Positions 14,676 to 22,668 of a stretch of DNA of 25,618 nucleotides are shown here, one piece after another. Source of the stretch: an uncultured Faecalibacterium sp. (GTDB taxonomy: Bacteria; Bacillota; Clostridia; Oscillospirales; Ruminococcaceae); contig CAKSTO010000035.1 in NCBI GenBank assembly GCA_934501115.1, forward strand, positions 1 to 25,618, in the 5' to 3' direction. Position 1 is the first letter of the stretch. Every line of letters begins with the position of its first letter. The notes under the pieces were generated by a model. The model ran no database searches and was not told the origin of the DNA. It saw nothing but the letters and a program-made list of their open reading frames with translations. A program made the position numbers and the translations under genes.

Positions 14676-15149
14676 TCATGCCTGCTGCTCCAGCTCCAGC
14701 AGATACTGCTTCATCTCCATGCCGTAGGCGTATCCGGTGAGCTGACCGGAAGCCCCTACGACCCGGTGGCAGGGCTGGAGGATCGCGATGGGGTTGCTGC
14801 GGCAGGCTCCGCCCACAGCCCGGCCTGCCTTTGGCTTACCGATGGCAGCGGCCAGCTGGCCGTAGGTGCGGGTCTCGCCGTAGGGAATTCTGTTCATTTC
14901 TGCCCAGACCGCTTTCTGGAAAGGCGTGCCCTTGGGTGCCAGCGGAAGGTCAAATTCCTTCCGCACCCCGGCAAAATATTCGTTCAACTGCTCCTCGGCC
15001 TCCTGCAGAAGAGGCGTTTCGCACACCTTGCGGGGCAGCGGCTCCAGCTCCGGCACTCCGTCCGGGCAGAGGGTCAGCCCGCAGATGGCATCGTTCTCCT
15101 CCTCCAGCCGGAAAGTGCCCAGAATGCTGTTTACATACCAGACGTTCAA
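14676..15149 (-). CDS. ogt: Methylated-DNA--protein-cysteine S-methyltransferase
   Basis: This is a 157-residue protein. The active-site block NPIAILQPCHRVVGASGQLT contains the methyl-acceptor Cys in PCHRV. GTPFQKAVWAEMNRIPYGET and TYGQLAAAIGKPKAGRAVGG are the DNA-binding helix-turn-helix and arginine-finger region. It repairs O6-methylguanine or O4-methylthymine in one suicidal step. The start appears to be TTG at 15149: a stop codon lies two codons upstream in frame, AAGGAAG is 8 bases away, and no nearer ATG is in frame. It is divergent from the sirtuin gene. Confidence 0.93.
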   Translation of the reverse strand: MNVWYVNSILGTFRLEEENDAICGLTLCPDGVPELEPLPRKVCETPLLQEAEEQLNEYFAGVRKEFDLPLAPKGTPFQKAVWAEMNRIPYGETRTYGQLAAAIGKPKAGRAVGGACRSNPIAILQPCHRVVGASGQLTGYAYGMEMKQYLLELEQQA

Positions 15150-15173
15150 AAGTTACGCTTCCTTTCCCGTGAG

Positions 15174-15205
15174 TTTGTGTTATACTGATGCTATCTTAAC
15201 ACAAA
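15174..15205. promoter_or_regulatory. Perfect 9-bp inverted repeat over the divergent ogt/sirtuin promoter
   Basis: TTTGTGTTA (15174-15182) and TAACACAAA (15197-15205) are exact inverted copies separated by 14 bases. The left arm overlaps an extended -10 (TGTTATACT, -10 at 15181-15186) for the plus-strand sirtuin gene, so a dimeric repressor bound here would cover it. No regulator gene for it is seen nearby. Confidence 0.6.
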
Positions 15206-15236
15206 TGTGGATCCGGTGAAAGGGGCGTTTTTTGTT

Positions 15237-15959
15237 ATGGTACAGGCATTGGAGGAGATCATTGCCAAAAGCAGCAGCATTGTGTTTTTTGGAGGGGCTG
15301 GGGTGTCCACCGAAAGCGGCATCCCGGACTTCCGCAGCGTGGATGGGCTTTACCATCAGAAGTATGCCTACCCGCCGGAGACCATCCTGAGCCACACCTT
15401 CTGGGAGGAGAAACCGGAGGAGTTCTACCGTTTTTACCGCGATAAGCTCATCGTGAAGGGGGCAAAGCCCAACGCCGCCCACCTGCGGCTGGCAAAGCTG
15501 GAACGGGAGGGCAGATTGAAAGCGGTCGTCACCCAGAACATCGACGGCCTGCATCAGGCGGCAGGCAGCCGTACGGTGTACGAGCTCCACGGCAGCACCC
15601 TGCGCAACTACTGCACCCGCTGCGGCAAATTCTATGATGTCGATTTTATTGCAGATTCCACCGGCGTGCCCCGCTGCACCGAGTGCGGCGGCATCGTCAA
15701 GCCGGATGTGGTGCTGTATGAGGAAGGGCTGGACGAAGAGGTGCTGTCCGGTGCGGTGAACGCCATCCGCCGTGCAGATACCCTCATCATCGGCGGCACC
15801 AGCCTTGTAGTTTACCCGGCGGCGGGACTCATCCGGTACTTCCGGGGGGATCATCTTGTAGTCATCAATATGCAGCCCACAGGGGCTGACGCCGAAGCTG
15901 ACCTGTGCATCGCAGAGCCCATCGGGCAGGTGCTCAGCGAGGATGTAAAGTTGGATTAA
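15237..15959 (+). CDS. NAD-dependent protein deacylase, SIR2 family
   Basis: This is a 240-residue protein, the normal size for bacterial sirtuins. NAD-binding GAGVSTESGIPDFRS, QNIDGLH, catalytic His in VYELHGS, and GGTSLVVYPAAGL are present. The zinc knuckle is CTRC...CTEC. It removes acyl groups from lysines with NAD+ in the cytoplasm. The ATG at 15237 gives the family-normal N-terminus; its AAAGGGG site is 11 bases away, and an upstream GTG (15207) is a less likely alternative. The next gene follows after 77 bases on the same strand. Confidence 0.95.
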   Translation: MVQALEEIIAKSSSIVFFGGAGVSTESGIPDFRSVDGLYHQKYAYPPETILSHTFWEEKPEEFYRFYRDKLIVKGAKPNAAHLRLAKLEREGRLKAVVTQNIDGLHQAAGSRTVYELHGSTLRNYCTRCGKFYDVDFIADSTGVPRCTECGGIVKPDVVLYEEGLDEEVLSGAVNAIRRADTLIIGGTSLVVYPAAGLIRYFRGDHLVVINMQPTGADAEADLCIAEPIGQVLSEDVKLD

Positions 15960-16036
15960 AAAGCCGTTTTTCGCGCAGATTTTTGCCTCTGTTCCGGTAT
16001 GCTGAGTGCATCCTGAAAAAGAATGGAGGAAACAAA

Positions 16037-16663
16037 ATGATCCAGGTTTGCGACCCGCCGTGCACATGGCAGGCGAGAAGGCTTTCAGCAGAAGAGTTCT
16101 GCGCACTTGTGCGCAGTGAGGTGAGCAGCATCTACCACCCCCGCAGCGAGGTGCTGCGGATGCTGACGGTGGGGGAGATATGGGGAATCGGCGGAGCACG
16201 GAGCGTGCCGGCAGCGGGGTGCATCCTGCTGCCCATGAGCGCTGACACTGCTGCAGCCGGGGCACTGCGTGATTTTCTGGGCTGGGGGCGCACAACGGGA
16301 GGGTATTTTCTCACCCCGCCTGTGGGTGCAGAGGAAAGATTCCCGATGCTGCTGGCGGCTGCGGCTGCCCGGCAGAGAGCTCTTGCCCGCAGCTGTCCGC
16401 GCTGGGCGGTGGCGGAATGTACCAATGAGTCCAGTCTGCCGGTGCTCTTGCGGCAGGGGTTCGCGCTGCGGGCGCTCCGCCCGCTGGACAGCCTTGCCCC
16501 CTGTTTTTTACTGCAGGCGGGGTGCCTGCCCCAGAATGTGCCGCCGGTGTGGGTGCCGCTGGAGGACAGGGCGCATCTGGCGCTCTGGCTCGCCCGGGGC
16601 TATGCGGCACTGGAAAGCCGCGAAAGCCCGCAGGGCACGGTGCTGGCACTGTATCCGCTGTAA
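16037..16663 (+). CDS. Hypothetical protein, GNAT-fold-like
   Basis: This is a 208-residue protein; ATG 16037 follows GGAGGA by 7 bases. The middle, LARSCPRWAVAECTNESSLP then VLLRQGFALRAL, has the N-x-x-S-x-x-(h)-x-x-x-G-F pattern of the late helix and strand in GNAT acetyltransferases. An earlier R-x-x-G-x-G/A acetyl-CoA loop is not obvious, so catalytic activity is uncertain. It sits 21 bases before a D-2-hydroxyacid dehydrogenase gene and 77 bases after a sirtuin gene. No confident function. Confidence 0.75.
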   Translation: MIQVCDPPCTWQARRLSAEEFCALVRSEVSSIYHPRSEVLRMLTVGEIWGIGGARSVPAAGCILLPMSADTAAAGALRDFLGWGRTTGGYFLTPPVGAEERFPMLLAAAAARQRALARSCPRWAVAECTNESSLPVLLRQGFALRALRPLDSLAPCFLLQAGCLPQNVPPVWVPLEDRAHLALWLARGYAALESRESPQGTVLALYPL

Positions 16664-16684
16664 ATCGAAAGAGAGGAAGTTCAA

Positions 16685-17647
16685 ATGAAAGCAGTCATTC
16701 TGGAGGACTATGCCATTCAGGCAGGAGACCTGAACTGGTCGGGGGTGGAGGTTCTGGTGCCGGACGTTACCCGCTACGGACGCACCGCGCCGGAGGAGGT
16801 GGTGCCGCGCATCGGGGATGCAGACATCGTATTCCTGAACAAGTGCCGCATCGACGAGACTGTTCTGTCCCGGTGCCCGAAGATAAAGTGGGTCGGCATC
16901 ATCGCGACCGGAACGGACAACCTCGACCTCGCGGCCTGCCGCCGCCATGGTGTGGCCGTGGCCAATGTGCCGGGCTATTCTACTTATAGCGTAGCACAGA
17001 TGACCTTCAGTCTTCTGCTGGCCATCTGCCAGTGCGCCGACCGCTATGACCGTCTTGTGCAGGATGGCCAGTGGCGTACGGAGGACTCGGCTGCATACCG
17101 GCTGCTGCCGCAGGTGGAACTGATGGGCAAGACCTTTGGCATCTACGGCTACGGCAGCATCGGGCGGCAGACAGCCCGCATTGCAAAGGCGTTTGGCATG
17201 GATGTTCTGGTATGCACCCGCACGGTGCGGCCGGAGTACGAAGCAGACGGCGTGGAGCTTGTGGACTTTGACACTCTGCTGGCTCGCAGCGATGTGCTGA
17301 GCCTGCACTGCCCGGCCACGCCTGCGACACGCGGACTGGTGAATGAAGATTCCCTTGCCAAGGCAAAGCCCGGCATGGTTCTGCTGAACACCGCCCGCGG
17401 TGCGCTGGTGGATGAGCAGGCCGTGGCCGATGCACTGAAAAACGGGCAGCTGGCCTTTTACGGGGCAGATGCCTTTGGCACCGAACCGCTGCCGCAGGAA
17501 AGCCCGCTGCGCGGCCTGCCCAACGCCCTGCTGACGCCGCATATCGCGTGGGCCACCAACGAAGCGCTGCAGAGACTGATGGAGATCACCACCAACAATC
17601 TGCGCACATGGCTGGATGGCGCAGGAGAGAACATTGTGAACGCATAA
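16685..17647 (+). CDS. D-2-hydroxyacid dehydrogenase (glycerate dehydrogenase-like)
   Basis: This is a 320-residue, full-length member. The NAD-binding motif is GIYGYGSIGRQTARIAKAFG. The catalytic triad positions are seen as Arg in LLNTARGALVDE, Glu in AFGTEPLP and His in LTPHIAWATNEA. Substrate-loop KWVGIIATGTDNLDL is typical of the glycerate/hydroxypyruvate branch. It interconverts a 2-hydroxyacid and a 2-oxoacid with NAD(H); the exact substrate is not determinable. AGAGGAAG lies 6 bases before the ATG. It ends in a shared terminator with the convergent aminotransferase. Confidence 0.93.
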   Translation: MKAVILEDYAIQAGDLNWSGVEVLVPDVTRYGRTAPEEVVPRIGDADIVFLNKCRIDETVLSRCPKIKWVGIIATGTDNLDLAACRRHGVAVANVPGYSTYSVAQMTFSLLLAICQCADRYDRLVQDGQWRTEDSAAYRLLPQVELMGKTFGIYGYGSIGRQTARIAKAFGMDVLVCTRTVRPEYEADGVELVDFDTLLARSDVLSLHCPATPATRGLVNEDSLAKAKPGMVLLNTARGALVDEQAVADALKNGQLAFYGADAFGTEPLPQESPLRGLPNALLTPHIAWATNEALQRLMEITTNNLRTWLDGAGENIVNA

Positions 17648-17648
17648 A

Positions 17649-17687
17649 AATAACGGGAACGCCGCATGGACGTTCCCGTTATTTTTT
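17649..17687. terminator. Bidirectional terminator between convergent genes
   Basis: AATAACGGGAACG (17649-17661) pairs exactly with CGTTCCCGTTATT (17671-17683). T-runs follow on the plus strand (17682-17687) and on the minus strand (17650-17646), serving both the dehydrogenase and the aminotransferase. Confidence 0.92.
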
Positions 17688-18849
17688 AGTTCAGGATACC
17701 GCTCTCTTTGATAGACTTCACTGCCTCGGCAATGCGCTCTGGCGGCAGGGTGAGGGCAAAACGCACATAGCCTTCACCCAAGGGGCCGAAGCTGGAGCCC
17801 GGGGTGCACAGTACGCCGCTCTTTTCCACGAGGTCAAGGCAGAAGTCCATGCTCTTTTCGTAGTTCTCCGGGATGGGTGCCCACACGAACATGCTGCCGT
17901 GGCTGTCCGGCACGTTCCAGCCGATGGAACGCAGGCCGCCGCACAGGGCATCGCGGCGCTGCTGGTACAGGCCGCACTGGGTCTTTACCATGTCCAGCGG
18001 GCCGGTCAGGGCGGCGATGGCGGCTTTCTGCACCGGCAGGAACATGCCGAAATCGATCTGCCCACGCAGCTTTTTGAAGGCGGCAACTACGTCCCTGCGG
18101 CCGACCAGAAAGCTGATGCGCGCACCGGTGACGTTGAAGCTCTTGGAAAGGCTGAAAAATTCCACGCCCACGTCCATGGCACCCGGCGTGTTAAAGAAGC
18201 TGCCGCCCACCGCACCGTCAAAGATGATGTCGCTGTAGGCGTTATCGTGGATGATAAGGATATCGTACTTCTTGGCAAAGGCCACCAGCTCTGCGTACAG
18301 CTCCGGCGTGCCCACACTGCCCACCGGGTTGGCAGGCAGGGAAACGATCATATATTTTGCCCTGCGAGCCACATCCTCGGGGATGTCCTTCACGCAAGGC
18401 AGGAAACCGTGCTCCTTGGTCAGCGGATAATACCATGGTTTTGCACCGCCCAGCAGACTGCCCGCGATAAACACAGGGTAGCAGGGGGTGGGCAGCAGCA
18501 CGGTGTCGCCCTCGTCGCACAGCACCATGCCGATGTGCCCCACGCCCTCCTGACTGCCGGCGCAGCTGGCCACCTGATCCCGGGTGATCTCCACGCCGAA
18601 ACGGCGCTTGTAATAGCTGCACACGGCGTCCAGCAGTTCAGGCAGGTCGCGCAGGCTGTACTTCCAGTTCTGCGGGTCGGCAGCAGCATCCATCATGGCC
18701 TTGCGGATGTGTTCGGCGGGTGCGAAATCCGGCGTGCCGACGCTCAGGTTATAGATGGTGCGGCCCTGAGCTTCCAGCGCCACCTTGCGTTCGTTCAGCG
18801 CGGCGAAGATCTCGTCACCGAACAAGTCCAGTCGTTTGGAAAATTGCAT
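17686..18849 (-). CDS. Class I/II pyridoxal phosphate aminotransferase
   Basis: This is a 387-residue fold-type I aminotransferase. The PLP lysine is in FFSLSKSFNVTGARISFLVG. Other landmarks are NLSVGTPDFAP, CAGSQEGVGHIGMVLCDEGD, SLPANPVGSVG and the Asp/Tyr of IHDNAYSDIIFDG. The family includes alanine, aspartate/tyrosine and LL-diaminopimelate aminotransferases; the amino-acid substrate is not clear from sequence. The ATG at 18849 (MQFSKRL) is chosen for GAGGGG 9 bases upstream rather than the ATG at 18879, which has none. Confidence 0.9.
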   Translation of the reverse strand: MQFSKRLDLFGDEIFAALNERKVALEAQGRTIYNLSVGTPDFAPAEHIRKAMMDAAADPQNWKYSLRDLPELLDAVCSYYKRRFGVEITRDQVASCAGSQEGVGHIGMVLCDEGDTVLLPTPCYPVFIAGSLLGGAKPWYYPLTKEHGFLPCVKDIPEDVARRAKYMIVSLPANPVGSVGTPELYAELVAFAKKYDILIIHDNAYSDIIFDGAVGGSFFNTPGAMDVGVEFFSLSKSFNVTGARISFLVGRRDVVAAFKKLRGQIDFGMFLPVQKAAIAALTGPLDMVKTQCGLYQQRRDALCGGLRSIGWNVPDSHGSMFVWAPIPENYEKSMDFCLDLVEKSGVLCTPGSSFGPLGEGYVRFALTLPPERIAEAVKSIKESGILN

Positions 18850-18993
18850 ATCCTGATACCCCTCTTTCACACGGATCATTTTGAGAATAGGGCTATTTTA
18901 GCACGTTTTGCCTGCCTGCGCAACGAAAAGGGCGGATGGGGGAGAAAGTTTCAACTTTCGGTGATGGGAAGCGAAGGTTGTTTCACGGGAAGA

Positions 18994-19124
18994 AAACCCT
19001 CTCAGTCACGGCTGACGCCGTGCCAGCTCTCCCGAAGGGCGAGCTTTATGAGTGCAAACCATCAGATGCAAAAGAGCTCCCCCTTTCGGGGGAGCTGGCG
19101 AGCGAAGCGAGACTGAGAGGGTTT
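18994..19124. repeat. 131-bp imperfect palindromic element with terminal inverted repeats
   Basis: AAACCCTCTCAGTC (18994-19007) and GACTGAGAGGGTTT (19111-19124) are perfect inverted termini. The pairing continues imperfectly for about 44 bases per arm, with GCCAGCTCTCCCGAAGGG against its counterpart in the right arm. The centre is non-coding. It is MITE- or REP-like, ends one base from the stop codon of the M15 peptidase gene, and would fold into a hairpin able to protect or end that transcript. A partial relative lies at 1851-1985. Confidence 0.8.
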
Positions 19125-19125
19125 A

Positions 19126-19818
19126 TCAATCGATCGTCGTTTTTGTCCGCCCCACGCCGATGACAGCGGTGCTGATCTTTTTCCAGCTGCTGCAGCCGCA
19201 CACACCGTCCACACGCAGGCTCGTGCGCCGCTGGAAGCCCCGCAGAGCCTCCTCTGTCCGGGCACCGAAGATCCCGTCGATGCGGCTCCCGGTTCGATAG
19301 CCCAGCGTGGAAAGGGCGTCCTGCAGGATCATCACATAACAGCCGCGGCTGCCCCGCCGCAGGGTGGGGTAGCCTGCCGTGGTGCCGCTGCAGGCGGGGG
19401 TGCCATAGCGGCGATCCATGTGCACCCATGTGGGCGTCTGGCTCAGAGGCTCCACGTAGCCCCATGCCCCGGTGCTCCGGGCGGCGTTATAGATGGCGGT
19501 GCGCTCTGACCGGGAGAGCTTCTGCCCCACGTCAAACGAGACCCCTGCGTAGTGCTGGCTGCGGGTGCCGTGGCCGCCCTCCCAGATGCGGCGGAAGGCG
19601 TAGCCCACCGGGATCCCTCTGCCGTACTTGCGGCGGGTCAGGTTCCACGCTTCCATAGCAGCGATGGTCGTCCAGAGGGTGGGGCTGGCCGATTTGCCCC
19701 GGAACTCCCGCACCCGGAGGGTCGTGCCGGTGCTGTAGGGCATGGGGTCGTTCTCGTTGAGATCCGCGTAGGTGTACACCCTGTTTTCATAGGCGTCGTA
19801 GATCAGAAGCCGTGCCAT
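19126..19818 (-). CDS. Peptidase M15-type domain with C-terminal peptidoglycan-binding domain
   Basis: This is a 230-residue protein. The zinc-peptidase M15 motif is SQHYAGVSFDVG (His89, Asp96), and the third ligand is probably His133 in WVHMDRR. Residues ~155-220 are one PG_binding_1 repeat (LRRGSRGCYVMILQDALSTL, DGIFGARTEEALRGFQ, LRVDGVCG). M15 enzymes are D,D- or L,D-peptidases cutting peptidoglycan stems. No signal peptide or membrane anchor is seen at MARLLIYDAYENRVYT. Its ATG is three bases after the upstream gene's stop, with GGAGGA inside that gene's end. Confidence 0.88.
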   Translation of the reverse strand: MARLLIYDAYENRVYTYADLNENDPMPYSTGTTLRVREFRGKSASPTLWTTIAAMEAWNLTRRKYGRGIPVGYAFRRIWEGGHGTRSQHYAGVSFDVGQKLSRSERTAIYNAARSTGAWGYVEPLSQTPTWVHMDRRYGTPACSGTTAGYPTLRRGSRGCYVMILQDALSTLGYRTGSRIDGIFGARTEEALRGFQRRTSLRVDGVCGCSSWKKISTAVIGVGRTKTTID

Positions 19819-19821
19819 GAT

Positions 19822-22425
19822 TCATTCCTCCTCCGCGCAGTGCTTGCAGCATTGGGCCTGCAGTGCTGCCCATGTCTCCCGGTTCACGGTGCCGGTCACC
19901 AGCAGTCCGGCACGCTGCTGCGTCAGCCTGACGGCGGCAGCTTCCTTCGGGCCAAAGCAGCGGTTCTCGGTCACATAGTCTTCGCCGCAATAGAGGCAGG
20001 AACGCCCATTCAGCCATGTCTCGACCTGCGCCACATCCGGCCCCACGCTGCCTTCGCCGAGAGCGTGGCCGGGATAGGCCTGCTCCTGCCCGGCAGCACG
20101 ATCCGGGTTGGGCATCGCGGCGGCGAGCTGCAGGCTCAGCGCTTCCACCGCCGTCCATGTTTTGGCGTCCGCGATACCGGTCTCCGGCAGGCTCAGCAGT
20201 TCCTGCACACTGCGGGTGGCAGCGGCCAGCTCGTCGGTATATTGATCTGAGAGGGGCGGAGCCTGCACGCTGCTGAAGTAATAGGCAATGCGCTGCAAAA
20301 GCAGGCTGTAGTACAGCACCGCACTGCCGGAAGCGCCGACTGCCAGCGGCGTGCCGGGGTAAGGCAGACGCTTCAGTGTAACCACGGGGCCGGATGCCCG
20401 CAGGGTGGATGCATGGCCGTACAGGCTGTTCCATGTGGTACGTCCCACCACACCATCCACGGTCAGCCCGGCGTAGCGCTGATAGGCACGCACGGCGGCC
20501 TCGGTGGAAGTACCGAACTGTCCGTCGATGCCAATGGCCGGGATGCTGCTTTCGTAGGCGCTCATGAGGTAAAGGTAGAACTGCAGCTCCCGCACGGCCG
20601 TGCCGGAAGAGCCGCGCCGCAGCACGCCCGGGTACTCGCCGGGGCGCAGGGAGGAGGAGAGCAGCCGGTTGGCGATATCGTTGTACACCTCGTACAGCTT
20701 CAGCCACGTATTGCGGCCCACCACACCGTCGCTGGTCAGGCCGAAGTAGCGCTGGAATCGTTTGACGGCAGCGGTGGTCGCAGCGCCGAATTTTCCGTCT
20801 ACCGTGATGCTGGCAAGGCTCGAATACACCGTGCGGGCGATCTTGAGCCAGAACTGCACCAGCCGCACGTTCTGCCCGCTTGCGCCCTCGCGCAAGGCTG
20901 TGCCCGGGTAGGCGTTTGGGGTGCCGTTGTCGGACTGGATGCTGCGGAACTGGTCGTACAGTTCGATCCATGTGCTCTGCCCCACCACGCCGTCCACGGT
21001 CAGGCCGTATTTACGCTGGAAGGCTCGCACCGCCGCAGCCGTTCCGCTGCCGAACACGCCGTCTACCGTCACAGATGGGATGGACGAGTCGTACTGTGCC
21101 AGTGTATTCAGCCAGAACTGCAGCTGCTCCACAGCGCTTCCGGTGGAGCCGGTACGCAGGGTGGTGCCGCCCCATGTGCCGTCCGAGAGAGTGCCGCTGG
21201 ATACCTCGCCTTCGCTGGTCAGCTCGGCAAGATCTTTGACTGAGACATAGATATAGCTGATCTTGTACCAGGTCTGCCGCCCCACCACGCCGTCGGCGGT
21301 CAGGTTGAACTGCTTCTGGAACGCCCTGACTGTGGCGGCCATCCGGGATCCGAACACACCGTCTACGGTCAGCAGGCCGAGGAAGGGATAGTCCTTTGCG
21401 ATGCGGTTCAGCTGGCGCTGTAAGGTGAACACGGCTGTGCCGCGGTCACCCTGCCGCAATGGTGAGCCCGGATAGCTTTTCGGGATGGACTGGATGTTGG
21501 AGGTGCGCACGATCTCGATGTCGCTGCCGTAGTAATATTTGAGAATCTGCAGTGCGCTGCGACCCTGATTCGCCAGCTTGACCGTGCCCCACTGCTTGAG
21601 CCCCGGGCAGGTGACCGATTTACCGTCGCAATATTCGGAGTAGTAGGGGTTCACGGTGCCGGTCTTGCGGAGGTAGGTGTTGAAGATGTCGTCGGTGATG
21701 CGCACCATCACGTCAAACACAGTACGTCCGTGGACGTAATATTGATCGTAGCTGGTGGAATTTGTGATGTTGAAGGTGTAGCCTTTGCTGGGGTACCACT
21801 CGGTATAGATGCGGTTGAGTGCCAGTGAGATCTGACAGTGGATGTTGGCGCGCAGAGCCTGCTCCGGCCAGGTGGGGTACACCTCGCTGGACGCCACGTT
21901 GGCAATATAATCCCGGAAGGAGACCGTCACGTTGCGGGCGGAGGCTGCCGGTTTGCCCAGATGCACCGTGATGTATTTGGGAATGATGACCCGGCTCAGC
22001 ACCCGGGGCACGCAGTTCTCCATGGGGTCCGGGCCGCTGCCGCCGTCGCCGGTGAACAGTGAATGCTCCGGGATGACTATGGGCGGGTTTACCACGTCGC
22101 GATCCTCTTCGGTCTCGGGGATCATCTCGGGCTGAGCCAGTGTGACCTGCCCGGCGAAGATCTGCACCCCCTCGATGCGCACAGTGCGAAAGCCTGCCCT
22201 GGCAGCGGTAAGGTTTACCACGGCGTAGGGACGGACGGTGTTGTCCTCCTGCAAAGACAGGAGGCAGGAGGGCGCTTCAATGGGAATGTCGGCGGCATTG
22301 CCCTCGTCGTCGGTGATGCGCTGGACGGTGAAACCGTTGCCGCTGACCGTGACGACCACCCCCGCAATGGGCGAGGACTGGCGGGCGCCGAAGGCCTGAA
22401 TGCGCAGAATGCCGGTGTTTTTCAT
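19822..22425 (-). CDS. SpoIID-like protein with about six peptidoglycan-binding repeats
   Basis: This is an 867-residue protein; ATG 22425 follows AAGGAG. Residues ~1-110 look like a beta-sandwich (IAGVVVTVSGNGFTVQRITD). Residues ~150-305 resemble SpoIID lytic transglycosylase: RDYIANVASSEVYPTWPEQA with a Glu at ~181 where SpoIID has its catalytic Glu, and GLKQWGTVKLANQGRSALQI before YYYG. Two Cys (266, 273) lie in the region of the SpoIID metal site, though the usual His-x-x-Cys is changed. Residues ~317-867 hold PG_binding_1 repeats starting near 317, 425, 510, 600, 690 and 795; the fifth is degenerate. No signal peptide is visible. It is co-transcribed with the M15 peptidase. A cell-wall or spore-cortex role is inference. 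Confidence 0.87.
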   Translation of the reverse strand: MKNTGILRIQAFGARQSSPIAGVVVTVSGNGFTVQRITDDEGNAADIPIEAPSCLLSLQEDNTVRPYAVVNLTAARAGFRTVRIEGVQIFAGQVTLAQPEMIPETEEDRDVVNPPIVIPEHSLFTGDGGSGPDPMENCVPRVLSRVIIPKYITVHLGKPAASARNVTVSFRDYIANVASSEVYPTWPEQALRANIHCQISLALNRIYTEWYPSKGYTFNITNSTSYDQYYVHGRTVFDVMVRITDDIFNTYLRKTGTVNPYYSEYCDGKSVTCPGLKQWGTVKLANQGRSALQILKYYYGSDIEIVRTSNIQSIPKSYPGSPLRQGDRGTAVFTLQRQLNRIAKDYPFLGLLTVDGVFGSRMAATVRAFQKQFNLTADGVVGRQTWYKISYIYVSVKDLAELTSEGEVSSGTLSDGTWGGTTLRTGSTGSAVEQLQFWLNTLAQYDSSIPSVTVDGVFGSGTAAAVRAFQRKYGLTVDGVVGQSTWIELYDQFRSIQSDNGTPNAYPGTALREGASGQNVRLVQFWLKIARTVYSSLASITVDGKFGAATTAAVKRFQRYFGLTSDGVVGRNTWLKLYEVYNDIANRLLSSSLRPGEYPGVLRRGSSGTAVRELQFYLYLMSAYESSIPAIGIDGQFGTSTEAAVRAYQRYAGLTVDGVVGRTTWNSLYGHASTLRASGPVVTLKRLPYPGTPLAVGASGSAVLYYSLLLQRIAYYFSSVQAPPLSDQYTDELAAATRSVQELLSLPETGIADAKTWTAVEALSLQLAAAMPNPDRAAGQEQAYPGHALGEGSVGPDVAQVETWLNGRSCLYCGEDYVTENRCFGPKEAAAVRLTQQRAGLLVTGTVNRETWAALQAQCCKHCAEEE

Positions 22426-22606
22426 AGGCGGATGCTCCTTTGCGGTGAGATTGGAATGCTTCTCCCACAGCGTATTCTGCCGAGCCGCCAGACGTGAATC
22501 CGGCCTTTCCCTTTGCGGCAGGGAACCGACATCTCCATTGATGGAAAAATCCCGGATGAAACGAAAGAGAAAACCTCAAGAGTGAAGATGGAGTGAGCGC
22601 AGCGCT

Positions 22607-22634
22607 TTGCAATCCGGGCAGAGTGTGGTACAAT
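22607..22634 (+). promoter_or_regulatory. Promoter of holA-rnmV
   Basis: TTGCAA (22607-22612), a 16-base spacer and TACAAT (22629-22634) lie about 34 bases before the holA start. Confidence 0.75.
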
Positions 22635-22668
22635 ATAGAAATAGGATGGGAGAAGGGGGGCGAACCGT

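Noticed and set aside
17548..19116. A 522-codon plus-strand frame opposite the aminotransferase
   Set aside because: Antisense shadow; it also runs through the bidirectional terminator and into the palindromic repeat.
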